Assembly: GCA_964621185.1 (NCBI GenBank)
Contig: CAZULM010000026.1
Location: 1-64,000, forward strand
Direction of reading: 5' to 3'
DNA: 64,000 bases
From: M3007 sp964621185
GTDB taxonomy: Bacteria; Bacteroidota; Bacteroidia; Chitinophagales; Saprospiraceae
The notes below the pieces were generated by a model. That model searched no databases and was not told the DNA's origin. It worked only from the letters and a program-made list of their open reading frames with translations. A program made the translations under genes and the position numbers. Of the stretch, positions 8,783-20,100 are shown one piece after another (position 1 is the stretch's first letter; every line of letters starts with the position of its first letter).

Positions 8783-10525
8783 ATGAAGAACTCGGTTTTT
8801 ACTTATTTTTTTTGTGCTTTTTTCTATCTCTGCACCAGCGCCCAAAAGCACGACAATATCTGGGCTTTGGGCAGAGGTGGCGGCAACCAGTCACCCCTAA
8901 ATGACGAATGGGGAACCCTTCTGGTTGATTTCAGCGACCCCAACAAAGCTGCCCTAATAGAAAAGCAGGAGTATGACATGAATATGGACATTACCAATGC
9001 CAGCTTTTGTGACTCATTGGGCAACCTGCTCTTTTACACCAATGGAGAAAAAATCTACAACAAAAACCACAAACTGATGGCAAACGGTAACGGCCTGGTC
9101 ATGGTTGGCAACGGCTAAGGTTATAATGTGCCACAAGGTGCTTTGATTTTACCTTTCCCAAGCCATTCTGAGCGATATTTTCTGCTCGCGGTTGAAAGCT
9201 CTCCCTCAGGACCCTGGGGCGTGAAACTCTTTTCGCACGAGATTGACTTGATCCAAGACAACGGCTTAGGGAAGGTAGTTGACAAACGGCATCAATTAGT
9301 GGCCGATACCATGGCCTGGGGCAAAATTTCGGCGGTAAAGCACGCCAACGGAAGGGACTGGTGGTTCGTGGTGCCGCCGTATCACGCCAACAAATACATC
9401 ATAGGTTTGCTTGACCCGACGGGGATTTCCGTCAGAACGGACATGGTCGGGGATTCGATCCGCGAAGGCCTGGGGCAGGCGTTTTTTACACCTGATGGAG
9501 CGCGCTACATCAAGACCGAACAGACCTATCTGAACCAGCCGGGCACCATCAGCATTTTCGATTTTGACCGCTGCACGGGCCAATTGTCGAACCAGCGCAG
9601 CCACCTGGTGCCTCCCGGAGAAGTGGATTTCGGCATGGGCGGCGCTGTATCGCAAGATTCACGTTATTTGTATGCTTTTTTTACAGAAAAAGTGTTGCAG
9701 TACGATTTGAGTGCAACAGATATTTTTGGGTCAGAGACCCTGGTGGGCCAGTTTGACAGTTTTGTATCAGGATTGTACGGGTCATATTTTTTGTTTGCAC
9801 AGCCTGGGCCTGATGGGCGCATTTATGATATGGGATGGTCAGGCGCGTTCCATATTCACCAGGTCAAATTTCCAACCCGACAGGGCATTTCTTGTGAGTT
9901 TTTGAATCATGTCATTAATTCACCAATCAGTTTGAGTAATGCAATCCCCAACCACCCCAACTACCGCCTCGGCCCGCTCGACGGCTCCCCCTGCGACACC
10001 TTAGGCTTCGATAACCACCCGCGGTGTCACTGGCGCTGGGAGCAGGAAGACACGCTCGCGCCCTTGCAGGTCACTTTCAGCGACCTGAGCAGCTACGAGC
10101 CCTCCTACTGGCACTGGGACTTTGGCGATGGCGGTGCCAGCCAAGATACCAGCCCGGTGCATACCTACCTTACCGCAGGCACTTACACGGTGTGCCTGAT
10201 CGTCGGCAACCAGTACAGTGCTGATACCTTGTGCCGGGTGCTGCAGCTGGGTGTCTCGGCTGTGGAGAGCCTGGAGATTGGGGAGGCTGTGCGGGTGTTC
10301 CCTAACCCCTTTGGGGGCAATCTGTCGGTCGCGCTGCCAATTATTCCGCTGCGCAACTCAGAGCTTCGCCTATACGACCAACTTGGCCGCCTTGCGCGGG
10401 CACAGCCGCTTTCTTTCGGTGTCACTGAAATTGATACGCGGGGATTGCCGGAAGGTTTGTATTTTTGGGAGCTGGTATCGGGCGCGGCGCGGGTGAAGGG
10501 TGGGAAAGTGCTGAAACAGAGGTAG
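8783..10525 (+). pseudogene. Paralog of the PKD/T9SS protein, split by an in-frame stop
   Basis: Second copy of the preceding gene: signal peptide (MKNSVFTYFFCAFFYLCTSA), the same QKHDNIWALGR start, propeller-like part, PKD domain and T9SS tail. At 9116-9118 a TAA interrupts the frame. The residue there is Gln in the paralog (GNGQGY against GNG*GY), and the frame continues unchanged to 10525, so a single CAA to TAA change explains it. If real, only 111 residues are made from the first start. The C-terminal sorting domain (VRVFPNPFGGN to GGKVLKQR) belongs to a different subtype from that of the intact paralog. The alternatives are a sequencing error or readthrough; the rest of the frame shows no other damage, which suggests the stop is recent. 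Confidence 0.8.
9945..10258 (+). repeat. 314-bp identical block, copy 2
   Basis: Same sequence as 8138-8451. The boundaries are sharp: upstream the paralogs differ (INKGLPN against LSNAIPN context), and downstream the T9SS tails are unrelated in detail. Confidence 0.9.
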
Positions 10526-10632
10526 TGGAATTTGATAATTCGATAATGGGGTTGTAGCCAGGGCCTTCCATAAGCCTTCGGGGCAACCAGCCACCCAGCC
10601 ACTGCCGACCCACGCTGTCACCGCCCTTGCTT

Positions 10633-10741
10633 GTCGTTCTCGAAAGAATCCGTCCAAGTAAAAAGGGGAAGGCAGGGCGAAATGCCGCAGGCGCCCGTTC
10701 GTTCAGCGCACTTTTCACGGACGGATTCTTTCGAGAATGAC
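10633..10741. repeat. Inverted repeat element (family R4)
   Basis: Terminal 23-bp inverted repeats, 22 of 23 matching (left arm 10633-10655, right arm 10719-10741), around about 63 bp of unique sequence. The right-arm word also ends the neighbouring R3 units at 10978-11000 and 11238-11260, with one base changed. Confidence 0.75.
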
Positions 10742-10771
10742 AAAAAGGCGGGCGGGAGGTGTTGGGCTGGG

Positions 10772-11002
10772 CGTTTTACCCTAAAGCTGGCCTAAGCACC
10801 ATCCCTGGCAAAACCATACCCAAATAGAACGCGGATCGAACGGATCGGACTGATCTGTACGGATTTTTCACAATATTGAGCAATCCGTTAAATCCGTCCA
10901 ATCCGTTCAATCCGCGTTCCATCAAGAGCGGCGGAGCCGCGGTGGGAGCATTGCGGTATGCTTTCCCCTTTTGACCTGGACGGATTCTTGCGAGAATGAC
11001 AA
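10772..11002. repeat. R3 palindromic repeat, copy b
   Basis: Contains the CTAAAGCTGGCCTAAGCACC leader, the palindromic core at 10824-10922, the GCGGCGGAGCCGC hairpin and a GGACGGATTCTTGCGAGAA tail. The core has several compensating or drifting changes compared with the copies at 943 and 11031. Confidence 0.85.
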
Positions 11003-11030
11003 GCAAGGGCGAAGGTAGGGTGGTGCCGGG

Positions 11031-11263
11031 CGTATTGCCTAAAGCTGGCCTACGCACTATCCCCGGCAAAACCAAACTCAAATGGAACGCGGATTGAACG
11101 GATTGAACTGATTTGTACGGATTTTTCACAATATTGAGCAATCCGTTATAATCCGTCCAATCCGTTCGATCCGCGTTCCATCAACAGCGGCGGAGCCGCA
11201 GCAGGAGCATTGCGGCCAGCTTCTCCTTTTTTACGTGGACGGATTCTTGCGAGAATGACAAAA
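11031..11263. repeat. R3 palindromic repeat, copy c
   Basis: Direct tandem neighbour of copy b, with about 28 bp between them. Palindromic core 11082-11181. The same leader, hairpin and tail are present. Confidence 0.85.
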
Positions 11264-11449
11264 ATGGCGGGCGGGTGGCGTGGAGGCGGGATGCTTGGGG
11301 GTCTGCATACTGCGATAATATTCTCATGCACCCCTGTGCCTTGCTATCAAGGAATATTCCAGCACTCCTTGGCCAAAGTGCTGAAACACAAAAGCCAATC
11401 CAAAAATCAAAAGCTGTGCCCATTATCAAATTATCGAATTATCAAATTA

Positions 11450-12067
11450 TCACATTAACCCGATGGCCTCAAACTGATACCCCCTTTCCCTAAACCCTTC
11501 CAACACCCTCGGCAGCACCCAGCGCAAATTCCGCTCCGCTTTCAAGCTGTCGTGCAGCACCACGATAGAACCTGGCCGCGCATGGCGCCGCACCTGTTGC
11601 AGGCAATCCTCCGGGGACAGTTTTTGGGAGAAATCGCCGCTCAGCACGTCCCACATCACAATGCGGAAATCCTTTTTCAAAGCCTGCATTTGCCGGAGCT
11701 TCAAGCGCCCATACGGCGGGCGGAACAGCCTGCTGTCCAGCACCCGGCTGCATTGGGCCACATTGTCGAGGTAGGTTTTGGTGTCAGTTTTCCAGCCATT
11801 CAGGTGGTTGAAGGTGTGGTTGCCCACGCTGTGGCCTTCCGCAAGCACCTTTCGAAAGACTTCGGGGTGCTTTTGCACGTTGTCGCCCACACAAAAAAAT
11901 GTCGCTTTGGCGGCATAAGCGCGTAAAGTTTCCAGCACCCAGGGCGTCACCTCCGGGATGGGGCCGTCGTCGAAAGTCAGGTACAGGATTTTTTCATCAG
12001 TGGGCTGCCGCCAGGTTAGGGCGGGCATCAAATCCTGGAGAAAAGCGGGCGTTTTAGCGATAAACAT
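11450..12067 (-). CDS. Polysaccharide deacetylase (NodB homology domain)
   Basis: A 205-residue protein that is almost entirely a NodB/CE4 domain, the fold that removes N-acetyl groups from chitooligosaccharides, peptidoglycan or related polymers. The five motifs are visible: TFDDGP (about 30-35) with the metal-binding Asp, HTFNH (H-x3-H metal ligands), RPPYG, a VMWDVLSGD segment, and VLHDS near the end with the catalytic His. There is no signal peptide, so it is either cytoplasmic or exported by another route; in related genomes such short CE4 proteins occur alone. It is transcribed away from gltX, with about 150 bp between the two starts. The substrate cannot be told from the sequence. Confidence 0.88.
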   Translation of the reverse strand: MFIAKTPAFLQDLMPALTWRQPTDEKILYLTFDDGPIPEVTPWVLETLRAYAAKATFFCVGDNVQKHPEVFRKVLAEGHSVGNHTFNHLNGWKTDTKTYLDNVAQCSRVLDSRLFRPPYGRLKLRQMQALKKDFRIVMWDVLSGDFSQKLSPEDCLQQVRRHARPGSIVVLHDSLKAERNLRWVLPRVLEGFRERGYQFEAIGLM

Positions 12068-12141
12068 GTCATAATATATGTAAAAAGCCGACGTATGATA
12101 AACTCCCGGCCATTCCGTTTACTCCGCAAACATAAAACCCC

Positions 12142-12149
12142 TATTTTTG
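12142..12149 (+). promoter_or_regulatory. Bacteroidota-type -7 box for gltX
   Basis: TATTTTTG fits TAnnTTTG exactly, 67 nt before the gltX start codon, giving a leader of about 60 nt. Confidence 0.55.
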
Positions 12150-12215
12150 CCCCACAACTAACGCGACGGCTGAATCTTCAAAACATCGGTCCGCCGCGTT
12201 TTTCATTCCAAGAAA

Positions 12216-13730
12216 ATGACTAAACCACGCATACGATTTGCCCCTTCACCCACCGGCGCGCTGCACATCGGCGGTATGCGCACGGCCTTGTACAACTACC
12301 TTTTTGCCCGCCAGCAAGGCGGCGCCTTTATCCTGCGCATTGAAGACACCGACCAGGGCCGCTACGTGCCGGGCGCGGAGGAATACATCATCGAATCGCT
12401 GACCTGGGCCGGACTGGCGCCGGATGAGGGCGTTGGCTTTGGCGGCGACGACGGGCCCTACCGACAAAGCGACCGCAAGCATATTTACGCAAAATACGCG
12501 CATGAACTGGTACAGCGCGGCCACGCCTACTACGCTTTCGACACCCCGGAAGAGCTGGAGGCCCACCGCAAGGAAGAAGAGAACTACACCTACAACCACG
12601 CCACGCGGGGGAGCCTGAAAAACAGCCTTACCCTTGGCGAAACAGAAGCCAAACGCCGCATCGATGCCGGGGAAGCCTTTGTGGTGCGCCTGAAAATTGA
12701 GCCCGGGCGCGAAATCCGGGTGCAGGACCTCATCCGCGGCGAAGTGCTGTTCCAAAGCAGCGAACTCGACGATAAAGTACTCCTAAAGGCAGATGGGATG
12801 CCGACCTACCACCTGGCGAACATCGTGGACGACCACCTCATGCGCATCACGCACGTGATACGCGGGGAGGAGTGGCTGCCGAGCACGGCGCACCACGTGT
12901 TGTTGTACGAGGGCTTTGGCTGGACCGATACGATGCCGAAATTCTCCCACTTGCCCCTGATCCTGAAGCCCGTGGGCAACGGCAAGTTGAGCAAGCGCGA
13001 CGGCGCCAAATTTGGGATCCCGGTGTTCCCGCTGAGCTGGAAAGGCGCTACGCCGGAAGAAAGCTTCGAAGGGTTCCGGGAGGCGGGTTTTTTGCCCGAG
13101 GCCATGGTCAACTTTCTGGCTTTGTTGGGCTGGCACCCCAGCAGCGACCAGGAGATATTCAGCATGGAGGAATTGATCGCTTCGTTTTCAATAGAGCAGA
13201 TCGGGAAAAGCGGCGCCCGATTCGATTATGAAAAAGCCAAATGGTTCAACCAAAAATACATCCATGCCATGGACGATGCAGCCCTGGCAAAGCTGGTGCG
13301 GCCATTGGCGGAAGCAAAAGGATATCAGGTGAGCGACGCCTATTTAGTGTCGGCTGTTGGCCTGATGAAAGAACGGGCAACGTTTTTGCCGGACTTTGTG
13401 GAGGCCGGATATTACCTCTTTGAACCCGTAAAAAAATACGACGACGAGGCTGTCCAGAAAAAATGGACAGCAAACCTCGGCTCGTTTTTTGTGGAAATGA
13501 CAAAAATCTTGGTTACTTTTGACCCCTTCGCAAGTCAAGAACTGGAGGAAGCGGTTAAAGGCATGATTCAGGAGCAGGGGCTGAAACCGGGGGATGTGCT
13601 GCCCTTGCTGCGCATCGCTTTGGTGGGCACGATGAAAGGCCCCGCCGTTTTTGAAACGGCAGCAGTGCTTGGCCGGGAAGAGACGATACAGCGCCTGAAC
13701 GCATTTTTGAACTACGTTCAGGCAAATTGA
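12216..13730 (+). CDS. gltX: Glutamyl-tRNA synthetase
   Basis: A 504-residue class I aminoacyl-tRNA synthetase that attaches glutamate to tRNA-Glu using ATP in the cytoplasm. The N-terminus APSPTGALHIGGMRTALYN holds the HIGH-type signature (HIGG, 17-20), and KLSKR (about 257-261) is the KMSKS-type loop. Further GluRS features are RIEDTDQ, the RGEEW anticipating the KLSKR loop, and the helical anticodon-binding C-terminal part. The length is normal for bacterial GltX. The ATG at 12216 follows the leader directly, with no need for an alternative start. It is the clearest housekeeping gene in the window. Confidence 0.97.
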   Translation: MTKPRIRFAPSPTGALHIGGMRTALYNYLFARQQGGAFILRIEDTDQGRYVPGAEEYIIESLTWAGLAPDEGVGFGGDDGPYRQSDRKHIYAKYAHELVQRGHAYYAFDTPEELEAHRKEEENYTYNHATRGSLKNSLTLGETEAKRRIDAGEAFVVRLKIEPGREIRVQDLIRGEVLFQSSELDDKVLLKADGMPTYHLANIVDDHLMRITHVIRGEEWLPSTAHHVLLYEGFGWTDTMPKFSHLPLILKPVGNGKLSKRDGAKFGIPVFPLSWKGATPEESFEGFREAGFLPEAMVNFLALLGWHPSSDQEIFSMEELIASFSIEQIGKSGARFDYEKAKWFNQKYIHAMDDAALAKLVRPLAEAKGYQVSDAYLVSAVGLMKERATFLPDFVEAGYYLFEPVKKYDDEAVQKKWTANLGSFFVEMTKILVTFDPFASQELEEAVKGMIQEQGLKPGDVLPLLRIALVGTMKGPAVFETAAVLGREETIQRLNAFLNYVQAN

Positions 13731-13858
13731 GATACATGCCCAACGGAGAGTGATTGCGAAAACCACGCGAGGCAAATCCCATTAAATCCATTTAATCCAT
13801 CCTTTAAATCCTTCAAATCCTAACAATCCAGGTAAAAATCCAAGTAAAAAACAATCAA

Positions 13859-14047
13859 ATGGAACAGCAAAAACCGCCCCGAACGCCTTCGAAGGACAAG
13901 CCATTAAAAGATGTGGAGATGCACATCAACGAGTTTGGCCAAATTGTACGCGATGTAAAACTGGAAGACATCAATGCCTTCCTGGACGAAAATGTACCGG
14001 ATAAGAAATTAGAAGAAGGAGCAGACAACAGCCCTGGCGCAGCTTAG
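13859..14047 (+). CDS. Small acidic hypothetical protein
   Basis: A 62-residue, Pro/Lys-rich then acidic protein with the segment VEMHINEFGQIVRDVKLEDI, which reads like a real short domain, and a disordered tail. No signal peptide or membrane helix. It sits between gltX and the giant type B protein; the upstream gap (13770-13850) is a run of AATCC words of the kind common between genes in this phylum. Function unknown. The start is the only ATG in the frame. Confidence 0.55.
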   Translation: MEQQKPPRTPSKDKPLKDVEMHINEFGQIVRDVKLEDINAFLDENVPDKKLEEGADNSPGAA

Positions 14048-14186
14048 GTTGCGTTGAACGTAAAACAATACCAGAAACTGGCGCTATCTAACATTGTCGA
14101 GGCTAATCCTTTTAATCCCTGGGTAGTGCCCAATCCTTGAACAATCCGGTCGAATCCCAATCGCCGGAAATGCCATCCGTCCAAAT

Positions 14187-17100
14187 ATGACAAACCGGTT
14201 ACGCAGCACTTTGCGGACATTATTTTACTGTGTTGGGCTACTGTTGGCCCTCACAAACGCTACGCGTCTGGCCGCCCAGCCAGGCTTTTTCAACTTCAAC
14301 TACAACGGCCCCGATTCAGTGATCGTCGGCACGAACTGCAACAACCCCCTGCAGGGCAATATCCCCAACCCTATCGTGAGCTCCACCATCGGCGCTACCA
14401 TCACCATGTCGATGTTCGACGACGTGAACTCGGGCTATCCCTTCAACCAGCTTTTTACCGCAGGTGAAATTGCCCATGTGTATTGGTTCGTAAAGGACAA
14501 CATGGGGCATTCCCACTCCTTTGAGTTTTTTATACGCTTTGTTGACCGCACAGCCCCTGTTTTCAACCTGACCGGCATCGCCGATACGATTTACTTGGCT
14601 TCCGTGGTGCAGGTGCAGCCGCCACCCAACATCCCCATTACCGACAACTGCACGGCGTTTACCACCACTTTTGTGGAGACCACCCGCCCGGATACTTGCC
14701 TTGCGGGCAGTTTTACCCGTACCTGGAAGGCTACTGATCTGGCGGGCAACAAATCAACCTTTACCCAGACCATCATCATAGCAGCCGACAACGCCCCGCC
14801 GACCATCACCTTTCCGCCCCAAAACGGCTCCTCCCCCTGTAATGTGCTCAGCACAAGCTACCCGGCCTGGCGGGCGGCGCAAATGGCAGCATTCACGGCA
14901 CAAGACCCCTCGGGCATCAAGTCATTGACCAACAACGGCCCTGCCAGCTTTCCGCCGGGTTGTACCGTCCCGCTCACGGTTGTGTTCAAGGCCACCGACA
15001 ATTGCAACCTGATGATCACGACCACGGCAGTATTCACCACTTCCGATACCAAGGGGCCGGTGATCGTGGTGGCGCCCAAAGACACCGTTGCCTATTGCTC
15101 GCCAGGGGGCAATCATATGACGAAACTGAACGAATGGATCAACAAGCGGGCCTATTCCCAGGTGTTCGACTCCTGCTCCACACCCCTGACCTATTCCATG
15201 AGACGGAATACTGTTTTGGTGGATTCTGCGGGTGTAGTGGCCGCCTTTTGGGCTTCTTTCGACAACGCTTGCGGCACGGTGATGATCGGCAACAAAATGG
15301 TTGATAAAGTGTCGGCATTTGTAACCGTCGATTTTTATGCCAAAGATGCCTGCAACAACGAAACATTTGTAGGCAAACGCACCTTCGCCGCTGTGGATAC
15401 CTTGCCGCCCGTCATTACAGGCGTGAATACCACGGAAGAATGTGGCGGCGGCGACGACCAGGCCAAGCTCCAGGCCTGGATAAACGCCAAGGGAAACGCG
15501 ACGTTTTCGGATGATTGCTCCACGGCCTTTTGGACGGGCTTCTCTTTTACAACATCCAACGGCCAATCGGGCACCGGCGCTTTCAACAGCGGCCCATACC
15601 CAAGCATCGCGGCCAACAATTGCAGCTGGTTCACCGATGTCACTTTCCACGCCAGCGATGAATGTGGCAACGCGAGTTCCAAAACCCTGCGCTTCCAGAT
15701 CGTCGATAACACCCCACCGGTTTTTACGGGTTTGGCCCCCAATATCACGGTGTATTGCCCACAACCCTTGCCCACGACCCCCGCAGCGACGATCACCGAC
15801 AACTGTGATTTGAGCATGGCCATTTCCTTTACCCGGGTGTACAAGGACAACATCTGCGCCGGATCTTACACCGTGCTCACCACCTGGCAAGCCACCGACG
15901 ATTGCGGCAACACGGCCACCATTACCCAGAATATTTTCGTGCAAGACACGACCCGTCCGGTTTTTACCTTAGTGCCACCTGGCTTGCTCATGCGCTGCGA
16001 TACCTTCGCCTTGCCGCCAGTGCCCGTGCAGGGTCAAAACATCAATGCCACGGATATTTGCAGTCCGGTTGTGAGCATCACGACGGCCACAGTTTCCAAC
16101 CAGAACCCCAATCCCAGCCTCTGCGGGCATTATTCCTACAATATCGTGCGCACGTTTACGGCTACCGACGAGTGCGGGAACACCCGAACGGCGACACAAC
16201 TGATCTCGGTGATCGACAACCAGCCGCCGGTGCCGGGAGGTGTGTTGGATACCACAGCGCTTTGCAGCGCCTTGTCGCCTTTCCCCGCGCCCGCGCCCAT
16301 TGCCGTGGATTCCTGTGCCGGGCTTACCGCACCGCCGGTATATATGAGTACCCAAACCATTCCCGGCGCTTGTGCCGGGCAATATACTTTGAAACTCAAC
16401 TGGGTCGCCACAGATGTGTGCGGCAACCAGACTCCTTTCCAGCAGACAGTACATGTGGTAGATACAGTGGCCCCAACCCTGAGCAATATCCCGCCAAACA
16501 TCACAGTAGAGTGCAACGCGATACCCGCCCCGCCAAACAATGCCAGCTTTAACGGGGCCGACAATTGCGCCCCCAGTGTTGCCGTGACCTTGGCAGAAAC
16601 AGAAATCAGGAACCCGAACCTCAACAACTGCGACCACTGGACCAACTATACCATACGCCGGCAATGGACGGCCACCGACGACTGCGGGAATGCCCGCACT
16701 TACACTCAAAACATCCAGGTGGTGGACACAACGCCCCCCGTGTTGGTAGCGCCGCCGGCCATTACCCTGCCCAATGATATGGGCGACTGCGGCGCCACGA
16801 TCCCCATACCGGCACCGCAATCGGTTTTCGACCTTTGCACGTCCGGCACTGTCATGGTTTCTTTGAAAGATACCTTGCCGATCACAGGGGTAATGAACCC
16901 AAACATCCCAGTGGATACTATGGTGTTCCATTTCTCCCTGCCGAATTCGATGCCCCTCCAACCTGCCGTAGGCAATGTGGTGTTGGGGATTTTTATCGAA
17001 ATGGCCGATGCCGATGGGGTGCAGGAATACTTCAATGTTTACGGCGAAAACGGGGTTTTCTTGGACACGACCGCCCGGACTGCCGGGCCTTGTGTCGCAA

Positions 17101-20100
17101 CGCCAAGCTACAAGGCAATCACTATTTCCGCAGCCCAATTCAATGACTGGGCCAGCGACGGTGACCTGGCCATCACCCTTGCGCCCAATGGTTTTGGGGG
17201 CAATGCCATCAACCTGGCCTGCCCCGGCGTGGTCAGGGCCAACCTCGATTACAGCTACCGTTCCCAGCATGTTCCCTTGACTTTGACCTATTCGCTGGAC
17301 GGCAGCGCGCCCGCAAGTTTCCCGCCACCGGGAGCTGCTTTTTTGCCCGTAGGGGCGCATACAGTCGTTTACACCGCCACCGATTGCGTGGGCAACAGCA
17401 GCACGGCTTCTGTTCAAATCCAGGTAAACGACGTGGAGCCTCCCGCCATCGTGGCACCAGCCACATTAACAGCTTACATAGGCCCTGGCGTTTGCAGCAC
17501 GATGGTAAAGTTGCCTTTCCCAAGCATCTCCGAGAACTGCAAGATGTCAGGCCAGATAATGAAATCCTCTTCTGTAAACTTCCTCAGTTTCAGCCCTCAC
17601 CCGGATGCGAACGAACCGGTGGCCGACAATGTGCTGATGAACATCCCCGCCTTGATCCCCAACGCTGTTGGCAATGGCATTCTGAGCATCAAGTTCAAAG
17701 GCGACAACGACGGCCCTAGGGAGTTTTTCAATATTTTTCAGGGCACTACCCAAATCACAGCTACAAATTTCAGCACGCCTGCCGGCAAATGCACCGATAT
17801 CATCGACACCAGCCTATCTGTATCCGCCGCATCCATCAACACTTGGGCGGCAACAGGCATGGCAGTGTTCCGGGCAGAAACCAATACCAACCCCAATCCA
17901 GGGCCTTCCTTTGACTTTATCAACCCCTGTGCCCCACAATTGCCCAACGGGACGGACGGCATCAGCTTCATCCAGGCGATGCTCCAGTACAATTACGCCG
18001 TGGTGAATTTTGAAATAAAGAAAGGCAACACCATCGTAGCCACGGGCGCGGTGGTCGGGAACCAGACGATGGTGAACTTAGCGCCGGGGGCCTACACCGT
18101 GAAATACACCACTACCGACAATGCTGGTTTGATGGGGATGACCACCTTCGCTCTCAATGTGTTGGACACCATAAAGCCAATGGCCAAATGCCTGCAGAAC
18201 CTGACCGTGAAGGTCAATCCCTCCGGATTGAGCAACTATGTGCTACAGCCTGCTGAGATCAACAATGGCAGCACCGATAATTGCCCGGGTGGGCTTACTT
18301 TTAGCATCCCTGCAACAACGTTCACCTGCCATCAAGTCGGCAACAGTTACATCGTCAACCTCAGTGTTACCGACGCTTCCGGCAATATGTCCTCTTGCTC
18401 CACCATTGTCAAGGTGGAAAGCATGCTGCCGATGCCAAGTTTCGACCCAGTTTGTGAAGGTGATACCCTCCAGTTGTATGCAAACCCGCCCACGCCGGCT
18501 TCTGCATTTTCGTACAATTGGACTGGCCCTTTCTTTAGTGTTATGGGCCAGCAAAACCCAACACGCTACAATTCACCCCTTTCATTCCAGGGCTTGTACA
18601 CCGTGACCATTTCCGGCAGTACCGGCTGCACGGCCAGCGGCTCTGTCACTGTTAACTTTGCCAACCTTGCCGTGCCGGATATTTCCGTTTCTGGCGGCAA
18701 CATGAATAATTTTTGCCAGGGCCAGAACATCATCCTGAACACGGCCACCAACCCAAACAACAACGTTAGCTACCTCTGGTATGCCGATGCTTCGCCCAAT
18801 CCCATTTTGTTGGCGACCACCACCACCAATACCTATACCATATTCCAGCCCTCTCCTGGCCAATACCGCTTTTTCGTAAAAGTGAAAATCGGGGAATGTC
18901 TGACGCCCAACTCCATCTATGTGACGGTGAATGTATATGCCCGCCCTATTGCCCTGGTCGGCAATGATTCCATCAGCGTATGTGCGGGTGAATTGCTGGC
19001 ATTGAGCACCCCAATATCGGCCCCAAACCTGACGTATTTGTGGACAGGCCCCGGCAGCAGCGGCTTTACAAGTGATGCGCAAAACCCAACGGTCATCAAT
19101 CCCGTCACGGCTATATATGCCGGTGTGTACACCTTAAAAACCTTTCAGAACGGCTGCGAATCCATTCCTTCGGATACCACCTATGTCACGGTAAGGTACA
19201 CTCCACCCAAACCGACCATCATCAATGCGTTGCAGGCTTGTGTTGGCACAACTTTCACTTTTTGGGCTTCCAATGGCGGCGGCAATGTGGTTTCGTATCA
19301 TTGGCAGCACCCGGTATTGGGCAATTTTACCACCAGCAATGCCCAATTCCCCATCCCGAATGTCAACCTTACGCATTGCGGGAAATGGAAGGTGCGCACC
19401 ATGAGCCCGGAAGGATGCTTTTCGCCCTGGTCGGACGAGGTCGATTTCTGCCCGCAAGAATACCCAAACCTTGTGGCCAGTTCCACTAGTCCGGTTTGCG
19501 CGGGCGCCCCGGTGAGCTTGTCGGCCACGAACCTAACACCCGGTTTGTCGCTTACCTATACCTGGACCTTGCCGAACAACAACCAGATTTTAGGGCAAAA
19601 CCCCACCATTATACCGGCACAGAACGGCACATACCGGGTGATCGCCAAAACCTCCTATATGTGCGCCGATACGGCTACCGTCACGGTACAGGTTGTCCCG
19701 CTCCCCGTCGTCACGGGCATAATAAAGTCGGGCCCTACTTGTGTGGACAGCCTCTCGAACGCCTGCCTGATGCCCCAGGTTTCCAGCCCGAATGGGCCAT
19801 TTACCTATACCTGGACAAAAAGCGGCTTCCCCGCTTTTATGGCTGTTACCAAAGACCTTTGTTTCAACCCGGTGGTGTTCAACGACAACGGTATCTACAC
19901 CCTTGTCGTAAAAGACAGCTTTGGCTGTGCATCAGCCCCGGCTTTCGACAGCATTACAGTATTGCCCTATGTCAAAGTGCCCAGGATAACGCTCTCCCCA
20001 ACACCTGTTTGTGCGGGCGGCACAGTCACCATTACCGTAACAAACAGCAGTGATTACAACGGCGGCACACCAGCGGAATACCATTGGAAAAGGCCAATGA

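Larger units (their letters stand above)
10526..11449. other. Repeat-rich intergenic region
   Basis: 924 bp without a convincing gene. It holds one inverted-repeat element (10633-10741) and two R3 units (10772-11002, 11031-11263), with the word GGACGGATTCTTGCGAGAATGAC after each R3 unit. Positions 11264-11449 show nothing beyond short direct repeats of ATTATCAAATTATC. Open frames across the region are repeats read as protein. Confidence 0.7.

Noticed and set aside
10776..11331. Minus-strand frames of 60-120 codons
   Set aside because: They are R3 repeats read as protein; the same peptide appears upstream of the DUF1990 gene.
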